Below, in pieces: positions 1 to 8,402 of a stretch of 35,332 bases of DNA; the stretch's first letter is position 1, and the number at the start of each line of letters is the position of its first letter. The stretch comes from an uncultured Clostridia bacterium (lineage in GTDB: Bacteria; Bacillota; Clostridia; Oscillospirales; Ruminococcaceae), in the NCBI GenBank assembly GCA_944386285.1, contig CALXAM010000012.1, forward strand, positions 1 through 35,332, in the 5' to 3' direction. Made by a program: the position numbers and the translations under genes. The notes beneath the pieces are model-generated. The model was not told where the DNA came from. It saw nothing but the letters and a program-made list of their open reading frames with translations, and did not search any database.

Positions 1-2
1 GT

Positions 3-953
3 AGCGTAATTCTCATGATCGGTACAGGCAACGTGGATGTATCTGTGTTCCCCGTGGCAGAAAAAGCTCTATGGAAGATTATCTGCTTCTTGCAGAAAAC
101 GGAGCCGTTCTCTTTTCTGGACTTGGCAACGGACGAAAAGGAACTGCACCGGCTCTTTGACGAGGAACATATAGAAAACATCGTTGCGTATATCGAAGCA
201 TTGCAGGAAATCGGTGCATCAGCTTCTTTTGATGATAAATACAGTCACGCTGTCGGTGTCTTGAAGCTGATACAGGGAATGTCACAGCTTGGAAATACGC
301 TGAATATATTCAAGAGTGGCATGATTGACTTTGCCCACAAGCTCCATGACAGCAAACGCACACCGGATGGATATGCCGCCGCTTTTGCGGAGCATTTTCC
401 CAAAGACGATATATCTCCCGACAATTCCATGTGGATGCAGCTGACCAATACCACGATGCAATATGTATCCGCTGTCATGCCGGAGAAAGAGATACCGCAG
501 CTTGTGAAGCGTATGCACTACGTTTCCTTTGTGGGAATGTTCCGTTCTGATTTGTTTGAGGGATTATGTGTCGGTCATGCGCCGAGGTTATGCCCCATCT
601 GCGGCAAGTGGTTTCTGACCACCGATGCAAGGCAGACAAAATACTGCGGAGGTCTTGCACCGGGGGACAAGCTCGGACGCACTTGCCGTCAGATCGGTGC
701 AAAACAAGGCAGAGAGCAGAGGGAGCTTGCGGACGATCATCCCATTAAAGCAATCTATACACGCCGAATGAACACGATCACGCAGTATCTCCACCGTGGC
801 ACTCTGGACGAGCAGACCGCCGCTGTGATGAAGCTGTTGGCAAAAAGCAAACTGGACTATGCCACCAAGTTTGTTGACTATGCAAATGGAAATTATGAAA
901 AAGAAATGGAACAGGCAGCGTTACTTGCAGAAGCAAGAGCGAAGATGAAATAA
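3..953 (+). CDS. DUF6076-like zinc-finger protein, 5' partial
   Basis: The frame is open to the window edge, and the first ATG (position 15) has no ribosome binding site, so the true N-terminus probably lies outside the window. The C-terminal third carries a likely zinc-binding cluster (counting from that ATG): Cys193 and Cys196 in CPICGKWF, then Cys211 and Cys224, followed by a basic stretch. From memory this matches DUF6076 proteins of Clostridia, which are longer at the N-terminus and have no defined role. It lies 29 bp before a sigma-factor-like gene with which it is probably co-transcribed; such pairs are common in clostridial accessory islands. A nucleic-acid-binding role is only a guess from the zinc cluster. 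Confidence 0.7.
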   Translation, partial: SVILMIGTGNVDVSVFPVAEKALWKIICFLQKTEPFSFLDLATDEKELHRLFDEEHIENIVAYIEALQEIGASASFDDKYSHAVGVLKLIQGMSQLGNTLNIFKSGMIDFAHKLHDSKRTPDGYAAAFAEHFPKDDISPDNSMWMQLTNTTMQYVSAVMPEKEIPQLVKRMHYVSFVGMFRSDLFEGLCVGHAPRLCPICGKWFLTTDARQTKYCGGLAPGDKLGRTCRQIGAKQGREQRELADDHPIKAIYTRRMNTITQYLHRGTLDEQTAAVMKLLAKSKLDYATKFVDYANGNYEKEMEQAALLAEARAKMK

Positions 954-982
954 AAGTTTTTCTATGAGGGGAGGTGCGCCAA

Positions 983-1651
983 ATGTCCGAAGAACGCTTC
1001 TGGAATACCGATGAATATGCCAGCACAGCAAAATTCGCTGTGCTGGATGGAGCTATGACTATGCGACAGGCAGGGCGCATCTTCCGTCTTGAACCTGCGC
1101 CGCCCAAGGTGGAGGACATCAATGATTACATAATTTCCGCTGTCCGTGAAAAGGATATGAACTACTTTGCATACTTCCTCCATCACTACGAGTCCAGGCT
1201 GAACAAGCGAGTGTACCGCTTTCTGCTGACCGAGGGCATTGACCGATACGACCCTTTGCGTTTTCTGGATTACAAGCTTTCTTGCGTTCTCGTCATGTTG
1301 GAGTGTTTGCAGAATTATGTTCCCGACAAGGGCGCAGACTTTCTGACCTACGCCCATCATTTCATCGGCAACGCACTTCTGGATTGCCGCCGACAGGAAG
1401 AAGCAGGCTCATTCAAATCTCTGGACGAATACAAAGCTGCCCGTGGCATTGCATGGCTCTACAACAATTCCGGCAAGAGCGCAAAGGAAGTCATTGCCGA
1501 GTACGCCGCAGAGCAGAACTGTACCGAAGAAACCGCCGCCGAATATCTGACCCTTGCAAGACAGAACCGCCGCCGTGTTCCGTTTTATTCGACCATGCAG
1601 GACGAGGACAGCGAGGAAACGGGCGAAGATGTTACCTGTGACGACAGTTAG
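983..1651 (+). CDS. Sigma-70-like protein, N-terminal segment ended by an internal TAG
   Basis: ATG 983 is preferred over the in-frame GTG at 974 because GGGAGG (969-974) sits about 8 bp before it. The 222-residue product resembles the sigma-70-like regulators found in clostridial conjugative elements: an acidic N-terminus, then a region-2-like stretch around DFLTYAHHFIGNALLDCRR, then a helical segment. It ends at TAG 1649-1651, but the same frame continues as recognisable coding sequence (next entry). The gene therefore looks prematurely terminated rather than naturally short. A transcription-factor role is inferred from weak sigma-like features only. Confidence 0.6.
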   Translation: MSEERFWNTDEYASTAKFAVLDGAMTMRQAGRIFRLEPAPPKVEDINDYIISAVREKDMNYFAYFLHHYESRLNKRVYRFLLTEGIDRYDPLRFLDYKLSCVLVMLECLQNYVPDKGADFLTYAHHFIGNALLDCRRQEEAGSFKSLDEYKAARGIAWLYNNSGKSAKEVIAEYAAEQNCTEETAAEYLTLARQNRRRVPFYSTMQDEDSEETGEDVTCDDS

Positions 1652-2209
1652 AACTATGCGGATATTCTCTGGAACGGTATTCGAGCAAAAGAAGTGCAAG
1701 CCGCTTTTGACAAACTCAGTTATAAGGAACAGGATTTTCTTGAAAGACGCAATGCGATTTGCATGAACTGCGGACGGGTGATGCCTTGGGACGAGCGAAC
1801 TTCTTTTGAAAAGCTGTCAACCGACTACGAGTATAGCAGCACCAGCGGCGCAGAGCGTTTTTAGAAAAGAGTGGTAGAAAAGATGACCGGACTTCTGTTG
1901 GATGCCGGTGTTCTCGGTGTGGTGGAATTGAAGCTGACCGACAAAAACAAAAAAATCGCCGCCGCTGCATACGAGTACAAAGCAGTACATTGGTATGCAA
2001 ACGACGACGATGAGTGGGGAGAAATTCGTTTTGACTTTTCTGTCAGAACTGCTCAGATCGTAAAACTGGCAGACGGCGATTTGAGCAGATCGAATGTCTT
2101 TGCAAAAATCGCAATCCGTCAAATTCTGACACTCTCCGTGAGTGAGCTTCCGAAGAAATTGACGATTCCCTTTGAGTTGGAAATGGAGAGAATACGATAC
2201 GGGAGCTGA
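1652..2209 (+). pseudogene. In-frame remainder of the sigma-like gene, with a second TAG
   Basis: After TAG 1649-1651 the same frame encodes a coherent stretch (DILWNGIRAKEVQAAFDKLS, then a CxxC motif in ICMNCGRV). It meets a second TAG at 1862-1864 and runs on to TGA 2207-2209. The last part (IAAAAYEY, EWGEIRFDF, VFAKIAIRQI) matches my memory of the C-terminal domain of the same protein family. There is no frameshift: 983 through 2209 is one frame with two amber codons. Translation could restart at GTG 1871 or ATG 1883, but no good ribosome binding site precedes either. Two independent nonsense mutations in a decaying island are the simplest explanation. Confidence 0.65.
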
Positions 2210-2279
2210 TCGCTGCGGCGGGTTTTTATATACCTCTTGCTCCCCCCGTAGGCACAGAAAACCTTTTCTCAGAAAATAC

Positions 2280-2329
2280 AAAACCGATGCAGCGTCCATG
2301 TCATTGAGCCTGTACGTTGTATCGGTTTT
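2280..2329 (+). terminator. Hairpin terminator after the sigma-like gene
   Basis: AAAACCGATGCAGCG (2280-2294) pairs fully, allowing G-U, with CGTTGTATCGGTTTT (2315-2329) around a 20-nt loop and runs into Ts. It separates the sigma-like gene from the kinase operon. Confidence 0.6.
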
Positions 2330-2375
2330 TGCATTTGCAGCAATGCTCGCTTTTGCTCTATAAGCAAAAAGTCCC

Positions 2376-2408
2376 TTTGCCGCACTTTATCCAATTACAT
2401 GATATAAT
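2376..2408 (+). promoter_or_regulatory. Promoter/operator of the kinase-regulator operon
   Basis: TTTGCCG (2376-2382), 18 bp, then GATATAAT (2401-2408). The -10 is perfect, but there is no good -35 at the usual distance, which suggests activator dependence. The block is nearly repeated before the permease gene at 4217-4249 with identical spacing, including the internal CTTT and AATT positions. The shared site is a candidate target of the regulator encoded at 3483-4208. Confidence 0.5.
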
Positions 2409-2434
2409 ATTAGCGAAAGAGTAGGAGAAATGCT

Positions 2435-3493
2435 ATGAACATAAAAAAGATTACGAAAAACATACTGCTTTCATTAGGGATTTTTCTGCTCGCTGTCGTT
2501 CTGAGCATATTGTTTCAAAAGCTCGAAGTCGGGGAACATATTACAATAATTTTTATGTTTGCAGTGTTCTTGATTTCTCTTTTGACGGATGGATACGCAT
2601 ATGGAATTATCTCTGCCATTGGTGGAATGCTGGCGGTCAACTATGCTTTTACCTATCCGTATTTTGCATTGGATTTCAATATCCCGGTAAATCTGATTTC
2701 GGCAATCATTATGACGGCAGTATCAATATTGACCGGTATGTTGACCACAAAAATCAAAAATTATGAAGCTGAAAAAGCAAAGAGCGAACGAGAGCGTATG
2801 CGTGCGAATCTTCTCAGGGCCGTTTCTCACGATTTAAGAACACCACTTACTGCAATCTACAGTGCCAGTTCCATATTGCGAAACAAAAAGAAAATGCTTA
2901 CCGAAGAACAGCAAGATGTCATGTTAAAAAACATAGAGGAAGATTCGGAGTGGCTTGTTCGGATGGTTGAGAATCTTCTCTCCATCACCAGAATCAACAA
3001 TGAAAAAATCAAGATTGAAAAAACATCTGTAATTCTGGATGAACTCATTGATTCAGTAATGACAAAATTTCTGAATCGTCATCCTGAGCAAAAGGTTACT
3101 ATAGATATTCCAAATGAGATTGTAGTGGTATCCGTTGATCCCATTCTGATTGAACAGGTATTGATGAACCTTTTGGAAAACGCAGTTTTCCATGCCGAGA
3201 ATATGACCCATATCATTCTTCGTGTGTTTGCATCGGAGCGAAAGGTTATATTTGAGATTGCGGATGATGGCTGCGGCATCCGTGAAGATATGTTGAAAGA
3301 CATTTTCGGTGGAACATACGGAACACAAAACAACTCTGCTGACGGCAAGAAAAGAAATGCCGGTATAGGTCTTTCTGTGTGTGCCACAATCATCAAAGCA
3401 CACGATGGAGAAATCAGTGCTGAGAATAGAAAAGATGGTGGTGCTTTATTCCGCTTTACGCTCGGAAAGGAGGACTCAGCTTATGATGAATAA
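2435..3493 (+). CDS. KdpD-like membrane sensor histidine kinase
   Basis: A 352-residue sensor kinase. The first 100 residues contain about four membrane segments resembling the DUF4118 region of KdpD. The cytoplasmic N-terminal KdpD and Usp domains of full-length KdpD are absent, as is common in Clostridia. Residue 132 is the phospho-accepting His in SHDLRTPLT; then come an N box (LLENAVFHAE) and G boxes (DDGCGIRED, GIGLSVC). AGGAG (2423-2427) precedes ATG 2435. The gene overlaps the regulator gene by 11 bp, and a permease and K+-transporter remnants follow. It probably senses ionic or osmotic conditions and phosphorylates that regulator. Confidence 0.85.
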   Translation: MNIKKITKNILLSLGIFLLAVVLSILFQKLEVGEHITIIFMFAVFLISLLTDGYAYGIISAIGGMLAVNYAFTYPYFALDFNIPVNLISAIIMTAVSILTGMLTTKIKNYEAEKAKSERERMRANLLRAVSHDLRTPLTAIYSASSILRNKKKMLTEEQQDVMLKNIEEDSEWLVRMVENLLSITRINNEKIKIEKTSVILDELIDSVMTKFLNRHPEQKVTIDIPNEIVVVSVDPILIEQVLMNLLENAVFHAENMTHIILRVFASERKVIFEIADDGCGIREDMLKDIFGGTYGTQNNSADGKKRNAGIGLSVCATIIKAHDGEISAENRKDGGALFRFTLGKEDSAYDE

Positions 3494-4208
3494 TAAATAT
3501 AAAATCCTTTTTGTAGAGGATGACTCCAATATTCGTACTGTTATAACTACCTTGCTGGAAACAGAAGGGTATCAAGTCATCTGGGCTGGTACCTGTAAGT
3601 TTGCACAAGGACTGTTTACATCGCATCAACCGGATGTAGTAATTTTAGATTTGGGACTGCCGGATATGGACGGAATGCGTTTTCTGGAATTTGTACGCCG
3701 AGATTCGTTGACCCCCATTATTGTTCTATCGGCTCGTTCCAATGACCGAGACAAAGTGAGAGCTTTGGATGCCGGTGCAAACGACTATGTAACAAAACCT
3801 TTCAGTACGGAGGAATTGCTTGCCCGTATCCGTATGATTTTAAGGAATTATCAGCATAGAGCTGACAGTGGTAAACTGCCCGGTGGAAAATTTCAAGTGC
3901 AGGATATGGTGATTGACTACGATGCCAGACAGGTTTTCATTGCCGGAAAAGAAATCAAGTTATCACAGACAGAGTACAACATCGTTGCATTGCTCTCTGA
4001 ACATTGCGGAAAAATGATGACCTATTCAGCCATTATAAAGGGTGTATGGGGTTATCCAGATGAAGGAAGCACAAAAAAATTGCAAGTAAACATGGCTAAC
4101 ATCCGAAAGAAATTTGGAGTAAAACCGGGAGAAGCCCGCTACATCACCAATGAATTAGGTGTGGGGTATCGTATGAATGGAGATAACGCCGACATCCAGG
4201 ATTCGTGA
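3483..4208 (+). CDS. KdpE-like OmpR-family response regulator
   Basis: The start at ATG 3483 (or the adjacent ATG 3486) fits AAAGGAGG near 3468 and overlaps the kinase end, so translation is coupled. The 241-residue protein has a receiver domain with Asp56 in VVILDLGLPDMDG and the conserved Lys in VTKPF, then an OmpR-type winged helix (SQTEYNIVALL, NMANIRKKF, GVGYRM). KdpE relatives activate potassium-transport genes. Here no kdpFABC is present; the likely targets are its own operon and the permease, whose promoters are nearly identical. Confidence 0.85.
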   Translation: MMNNKYKILFVEDDSNIRTVITTLLETEGYQVIWAGTCKFAQGLFTSHQPDVVILDLGLPDMDGMRFLEFVRRDSLTPIIVLSARSNDRDKVRALDAGANDYVTKPFSTEELLARIRMILRNYQHRADSGKLPGGKFQVQDMVIDYDARQVFIAGKEIKLSQTEYNIVALLSEHCGKMMTYSAIIKGVWGYPDEGSTKKLQVNMANIRKKFGVKPGEARYITNELGVGYRMNGDNADIQDS

Positions 4209-4216
4209 ATGTTCCT

Positions 4217-4249
4217 TTTGCCGTGCTTTTACTAATTCCAAGATATAAT
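4217..4249 (+). promoter_or_regulatory. Promoter/operator of the permease, twin of 2376-2408
   Basis: TTTGCCG (4217-4223) and GATATAAT (4242-4249) are separated by 18 bp, exactly as upstream of the kinase gene. Intervening positions CTTTT, AATT and CA are also shared. No such similarity is expected by chance between these intergenic regions, so a common regulator is likely. Confidence 0.5.
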
Positions 4250-4303
4250 GTAAAAAACAGCATTTAGCTTGTCATAAGAAAGCGAAAAGGAGAATTGATT
4301 TAT

Positions 4304-5572
4304 ATGATCTATGCAATTGTTTTATTTGCTGTAACATACGTGCTGATGCTTGCCTTTGGCAAGTACCGTACATACATAGCTTTGGGATCTGCTGCAATTT
4401 TCATTATTTCCGGTATGCTTCCTTTTGACCAAGTGTTTAGTTCCATTGACTTTAATGTTCTTCTGATGATCGCCGGTACAATGGGGTTGGTTCAGCTGTT
4501 TATCGACAGCAAGATGCCTGCGCTTCTTGCCGATCTCGTAATGGAAAAGGTTCCAAACATCCAAATAGCCGCAGTTGCATTAGCTCTCTTTGCAGGTATC
4601 ATTTCTGCATTTGTCGATAATGTTGCAACTGTTTTGATGGTAGCTCCGATTGCGCTGGAAATCTGTAAGAAGCTGAAAACTAACCCTGTGCCTTTTATCA
4701 TTGCGATTGCAGTATCGTCCAACCTGCAAGGCGCAGCAACTTTAGTCGGTGATACCACAGCCATCATGCTGGGCTCTTATGCAAACATGAGCTTCCTTGA
4801 CTTTATCTTCTATGATGGTAAACCCGGTATTTTCTTTGCAGTCGAATTGGGTGCTGTTGCATCTGCCCTTATTCTGGCATGGCTCTTTCGAAAGGAAAAG
4901 CAGCCGGTTCCCAAAGGTTCTCCCTGTACAGTTGTCACCGATTTTGTTCCCACAGTTCTGTTGGTTGGCATGATCGTCCTTCTGATCTGTGCTTCTTTTA
5001 TTCAGAATAAGCCTGCCATTACAAATGGTCTGATCTGTATGGGATTGCTCATTATCGGTATGGTTTACAGCATGTTCAAGACGCACAACAAAGATTCCGT
5101 CATTCGTCCTTTGAAAGCTGTAGATTTTGAAACTATCGGTCTGCTGTTCGGTCTGTTCCTGATGATCGGCGGTATCTCCAATATGGGTGTGATTGATGCC
5201 GCTGCGGAACTGCTGGCAAAGCTGGGCGGAGGAAATGTATTTATCCTGTACACTGTCATCGTATGGGCGTCTGTTCTTCTATCTGCCTTTATTGACAACA
5301 TTCCTTACGTTGCTACCATGCTGCCGGTAGTTACCGGACTTGCCGGAACATTAGGAATTGAACCAACTTTGTTGTACTTCGGATTGCTCTCCGGTGCGAC
5401 TCTTGGCGGAAACTGTACTCCGATTGGTGCATCCGCAAATATTGCCGGTATTGGCATCCTGCGCAAAGCAGGCTATGAGGTTAAAACGAAAGATTTTACC
5501 CGCATTGGTATTCCGTTCACCTTGGCGGCTGTCATTCCTGCGTATATCTATTTCTGGCTGCTTTATGCCTAA
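4304..5572 (+). CDS. ArsB/NhaD-type ion permease (SLC13-like superfamily)
   Basis: About 422 residues with 10-12 membrane segments. Two pseudo-symmetric halves are visible: FVDNVATVLMVAPIA with NLQGAATLVGDTTAIMLG in the first, and FIDNIPYVATMLPVV with LGGNCTPIGASANI in the second. This is the signature of the ion transporter superfamily that includes ArsB, NhaD and CitM. The substrate cannot be read from the sequence; Na+/H+ exchange or anion efflux are both possible. TTG 4295 is too close to AAGGAG (4287-4292), so ATG 4304 is preferred. Placement between a Kdp-like two-component pair and CBS/TrkH remnants favours a cation or pH role. Confidence 0.8.
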   Translation: MIYAIVLFAVTYVLMLAFGKYRTYIALGSAAIFIISGMLPFDQVFSSIDFNVLLMIAGTMGLVQLFIDSKMPALLADLVMEKVPNIQIAAVALALFAGIISAFVDNVATVLMVAPIALEICKKLKTNPVPFIIAIAVSSNLQGAATLVGDTTAIMLGSYANMSFLDFIFYDGKPGIFFAVELGAVASALILAWLFRKEKQPVPKGSPCTVVTDFVPTVLLVGMIVLLICASFIQNKPAITNGLICMGLLIIGMVYSMFKTHNKDSVIRPLKAVDFETIGLLFGLFLMIGGISNMGVIDAAAELLAKLGGGNVFILYTVIVWASVLLSAFIDNIPYVATMLPVVTGLAGTLGIEPTLLYFGLLSGATLGGNCTPIGASANIAGIGILRKAGYEVKTKDFTRIGIPFTLAAVIPAYIYFWLLYA

Positions 5573-5623
5573 AACCTGATGATTTGCTCGACACCGAAAA
5601 AACGATTCAAAGGAGGCGATAGA

Positions 5624-5851
5624 ATGAATTTAGCAAGAATTATGATCCCAAAGGTCAGCACGGTGTTTTTGAAAGAAAACCAGTCTGTCCGACAGGGATG
5701 GGAAATTATGAACCGAAACGGCTACACGGCAATTCCAGTGCTGGATACCGACGGAAAATACATAGGTACAGTCAGTGAAGGAGATTTTCTTAAATTTATC
5801 ATAGCTGCCGGAACTCTTGATACTCAAAATATGGAAAGCCATCGGGTCTGA
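5624..5851 (+). pseudogene. CBS-domain protein, C-terminally truncated
   Basis: AAAGGAGG (5609-5616) precedes ATG 5624. The 75-residue product contains one CBS motif (VRQGWEIMNRNGYTAIPVLD, then GKYIGTVSEGDFLKFI). CBS proteins of this kind usually have two CBS motifs and about 140-150 residues. The frame stops at TGA 5849-5851, and this same TGA lies in the frame of the following TrkH remnant. A deletion appears to have joined the front of the CBS gene to the middle of trkH. CBS proteins next to Trk genes usually act in nucleotide-dependent control of ion transport. Confidence 0.65.
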
Positions 5852-7003
5852 CGCAGCTTCTCTCACTGGATCGGCGGCATGGGTATCCTTGTGTTTGTAC
5901 TGATCTTTATCCCTGAGAGCAACGATGGCTCGTCCATGCACTTGCTTCGTGCGGAAAGCCCCGGCCCACAGGTAGGTAAGCTCGTATCCAAAATGAAAGT
6001 GACTGCGAGAATTTTATACTTGATTTATTTAGGTATGACAGTTCTTGAAGTTATCATTCTCATGTTGGATGAACCCATTCCGGGATATGAAAGTGAACAG
6101 TTCTTCTTCAGCCTGCTTGCGACATTTGGCTGTGCCGGTACCGGTGGCTTTGGTTTTATCCCCGGCAGTTTTGAGCTATTCCATCCGTTCTCGCAGTATG
6201 TGATGTCAATTTTCCTGATCCTGTTCGGCTGTAATTTCAGCCTGTACTATCTGCTGCTCATCGGAAAGATTAAGGATGTCCTGCGAAGCGAAGAAGTTAG
6301 AGCATATTTTGCAATCATTGCAGCCGCTGTCGGATTTGTGTTTATCAGTCTGGTAGGGCGCTTTGAAGCATTCCCACAGGTCTATACTACGGAGGAAGCG
6401 TTTAGACATTCTCTGTTCCAGGTAGCATCTTTGATGACCACAGCAGGCTATACAACCACGGACTATCATGTATGGCCGCAGCTGGCTACAACAACTTTGG
6501 TTGTGGTTATGTTTATTGGTGCTATGGCCGGCTCAACCGCAGGCGGTATTAAAGTATCCCGAATTGTCATCGCCATGAAAGGTGCGTACATCAATGTAAG
6601 AAAGCTGATAAACCCTCGTTATGTTCCTCATACGAAGTTTGAAGGAAAAACACTTGAAAGTAAAACAATTAACGACGTATTCGCTTTTATTACTTTGTTC
6701 TTCTTTATTTTCCTTGCAGCACTATTCCTCCTGTCTTTCGATCCTATAAATGGTCAGACCATAACGATCATATCGGATGCAGGTACATACGATGTGAAAC
6801 ACGGCTTTTTCAGCAATTTCTCGGCTGTACTCACTTGTATTTCCAATGTAGGGCCTGCGTTTGAAGCGGTAGGACCATATTCCAGCTTTGCAGGTTACAA
6901 CAATTTCTCTATGATTGTTTTGACCTTTACTATGCTTCTTGGACGCTTGGAGATTCTGCCTGTTTTAATTCTGTTTAGCAGAAGAACATGGAGAAAAGCC
7001 TGA
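5852..7003 (+). pseudogene. trkH: TrkH potassium-transporter subunit, N-terminus deleted
   Basis: Coding similarity begins directly after TGA 5849-5851 (RSFSHWIGGMGILVF) and runs to TGA 7001-7003. In TrkH proteins this motif is normally preceded by Trp and by about 120-140 residues of membrane segments and the first pore loop, all missing here. Selectivity-loop-like motifs remain at FGCAGTGGFG, MTTAGYTTTDYH and ISNVGPAFEAVG. ATG 5879 could start a 374-residue product but has no ribosome binding site. No TrkA partner follows. Potassium uptake by this remnant is therefore unlikely. Confidence 0.7.
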
Positions 7004-7042
7004 AAAATGATGGCTGTCGCTGCGAATAGCAAGTAAAAAAGT

Positions 7043-7085
7043 AAATCCAGTCTGCCCCATTGTAAGTTTGGGGCAGACTGGATTT
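7043..7085. terminator. Strong hairpin between trkH remnant and DUF6061 gene
   Basis: AAATCCAGTCTGCCCCA (7043-7059) pairs perfectly over 17 bp with 7069-7085 around a 9-nt loop, followed by Ts on either strand. It can end transcription from both converging units. Confidence 0.8.
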
Positions 7086-7088
7086 TGG

Positions 7089-7334
7089 TTAGTCAAGCGG
7101 TTTGTACTCCGTTACAGATCTCAAATAAGTTTCGGGATCGCCGTTCAAAATAAGGTCGGCATACTCCAACGGTGCATTGTAGATGAGATAGTCAAGCTCT
7201 GACCGTTCGTACATATTACGGGCGACTTCGTTCTCCACGGCAATGGTGTCAATCGCAATCATGCTACCATCGGTGAATTTCAGTTCCACACAGCAATTAT
7301 CCATGTTGTAGGCACAAGATACTAAGGTTTTCAT
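7089..7334 (-). CDS. DUF6061-like small protein
   Basis: An 81-residue soluble acidic protein. The start (minus-strand ATG at 7332-7334) was chosen because GGAGG lies just upstream; a longer frame to 7418 runs back through the 7367-7406 hairpin and is not credible. The core reads VELKFTDGSMIAIDTIAVEN followed by RSELDYLIYNAPLEYADLIL, which I recognise from clostridial DUF6061 proteins, usually found in conjugative or mobilizable islands. The function is unknown. It stands alone between two hairpins. Confidence 0.65.
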   Translation of the reverse strand: MKTLVSCAYNMDNCCVELKFTDGSMIAIDTIAVENEVARNMYERSELDYLIYNAPLEYADLILNGDPETYLRSVTEYKPLD

Positions 7335-7366
7335 GGTATGTCCTCCATAATTCGTTGTAAGAAAGA

Positions 7367-7406
7367 AAATCCCGTCTGACTTCCTGTTAGAAATCAGACG
7401 GGATTT
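7367..7406 (-). terminator. Terminator of the minus-strand pflX operon
   Basis: AAATCCCGTCTGA (7367-7379) pairs perfectly with 7394-7406 (13 bp, 14-nt loop). On the minus strand the stem is followed by a T-rich run, fitting termination of the operon ending at 7497. Confidence 0.6.
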
Positions 7407-7424
7407 GTCCGTATGCACCCCGGA

Positions 7425-7483
7425 AACCGTCAGCTAACAGTTGATAAGTAAATTAGTTCCTTATCACTGTTAAGCCAACGGTT
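7425..7483. repeat. Long interrupted palindrome at the island/core boundary
   Basis: AACCG/CGGTT, TAACAG/CTGTTA and TGATAAG/CTTATCA form 18 nested pairs around an 11-nt loop. A T run follows on the plus strand, yet no plus-strand gene ends nearby. It could be a terminator or a recombination-associated palindrome. Confidence 0.45.
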
Positions 7484-7496
7484 CATGCGTTTTTTC

Positions 7497-8402
7497 TTAT
7501 TTGATACAGCCCGTGCCGTCAAACAACGGAATAAAGCTTTCTTTTTGTGTGCCGCCTTCTTGAATGAATGCGTTTTGAATGCCGATGCGCTGTGCAAACG
7601 AAACGGCTTCGTCGTATTCCTCTGCCGTGATCGTCCGGCAAAGTTCGGGAAAGTCTTTACAGTGCGGAAGCGGCGTGTACTGATTCATGAGGCTTATAAA
7701 AATTTGGTCGCCGTATGCGTCGTAGAGATCGCGGAGAATCTCCTTTGTTTCGCTCATGCGTCCCGGCAGCATCAAATGGCGCACAATCACACCGCGGCGC
7801 ATCATTCCGTCTTTATCCCATTCGATTGGGGTGCATTGACGCACCATCTCTGCAATCGCCGCACGTGCCACCTCCGGATAATTCCGTGCACTGGAATAGC
7901 GTCCGGCATAGTCCGGGTGGTCATATTTGCAGTCGGGGAGATAGATATCGATGAGTCCGTCGAGCATTTTGAGTGTTTCGACGGATTCATATCCACCGCA
8001 GTTATATACAAATGGGATAGAAATATGGTGAGAATACGCATAGTTGATCGCTTCGATGATATGCGGGACATAGTGCGTCGGGGTTACCAGATTGATATTA
8101 TGCGCACCTTGTGCCTCTAATTCCAAAAAGATTTCACCGAGCCGTTTGGCTGTGATCGGGACACCGTCATGAACGGTGCTGAGCGCGTAATTCTGGCAGA
8201 ATACGCACCGCAGATTGCAGCCTGAGAAAAACACCGTTCCTGATCCGCGGCTGCCGCTCAAACACGGCTCCTCCCAGAAATGGAGCGCCGCCCGTCCGAC
8301 CATCAGCGTGTCGGTCATACCGCACACACCCGTTTGTCCGGCAGTTCGGTCAACCCCGCACATCCGCGGGCACAGTGTGCAGTGCTGGTATGCATCAGTC
8401 AT
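7497..8402 (-). CDS. pflX: PflX-type radical SAM protein (COG1313-like)
   Basis: A 301-residue radical SAM protein. The iron-sulfur/SAM motif is Cys62-x3-Cys66-x2-Cys69 in GCNLRCVFCQNY. An N-terminal Cys cluster (Cys8, Cys11, Cys15, Cys27) in CTLCPRMCGVDRTAG is typical of the PflX group, annotated as putative pyruvate-formate-lyase activating enzymes with no proven substrate. THYVPHI and DIYLPDCKYD are also family motifs. The start at 8402 overlaps the stop of the DUF4838 gene as ATGA, so translation is coupled; a longer upstream frame is ignored. No pyruvate formate-lyase gene is nearby. Confidence 0.85.
   Translation of the reverse strand: MTDAYQHCTLCPRMCGVDRTAGQTGVCGMTDTLMVGRAALHFWEEPCLSGSRGSGTVFFSGCNLRCVFCQNYALSTVHDGVPITAKRLGEIFLELEAQGAHNINLVTPTHYVPHIIEAINYAYSHHISIPFVYNCGGYESVETLKMLDGLIDIYLPDCKYDHPDYAGRYSSARNYPEVARAAIAEMVRQCTPIEWDKDGMMRRGVIVRHLMLPGRMSETKEILRDLYDAYGDQIFISLMNQYTPLPHCKDFPELCRTITAEEYDEAVSFAQRIGIQNAFIQEGGTQKESFIPLFDGTGCIK

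Noticed and set aside
983..2209. Genetic-code change (TAG as sense codon) in this organism.
   Set aside because: TAG terminates another credible gene here (28225-28437), no suppressor tRNA is in the window, and the two TAGs seem to replace different residues.
2298..2363. A 21-codon hydrophobic frame that could suggest a KdpF-like peptide before the Kdp-like kinase.
   Set aside because: It begins inside the loop of a 15-bp hairpin, has no ribosome binding site and no similarity to KdpF beyond hydrophobicity.
7485..8120. A 211-codon plus-strand frame opposite pflX.
   Set aside because: It is fully antisense to a gene with clear radical SAM motifs and has no recognisable domain.
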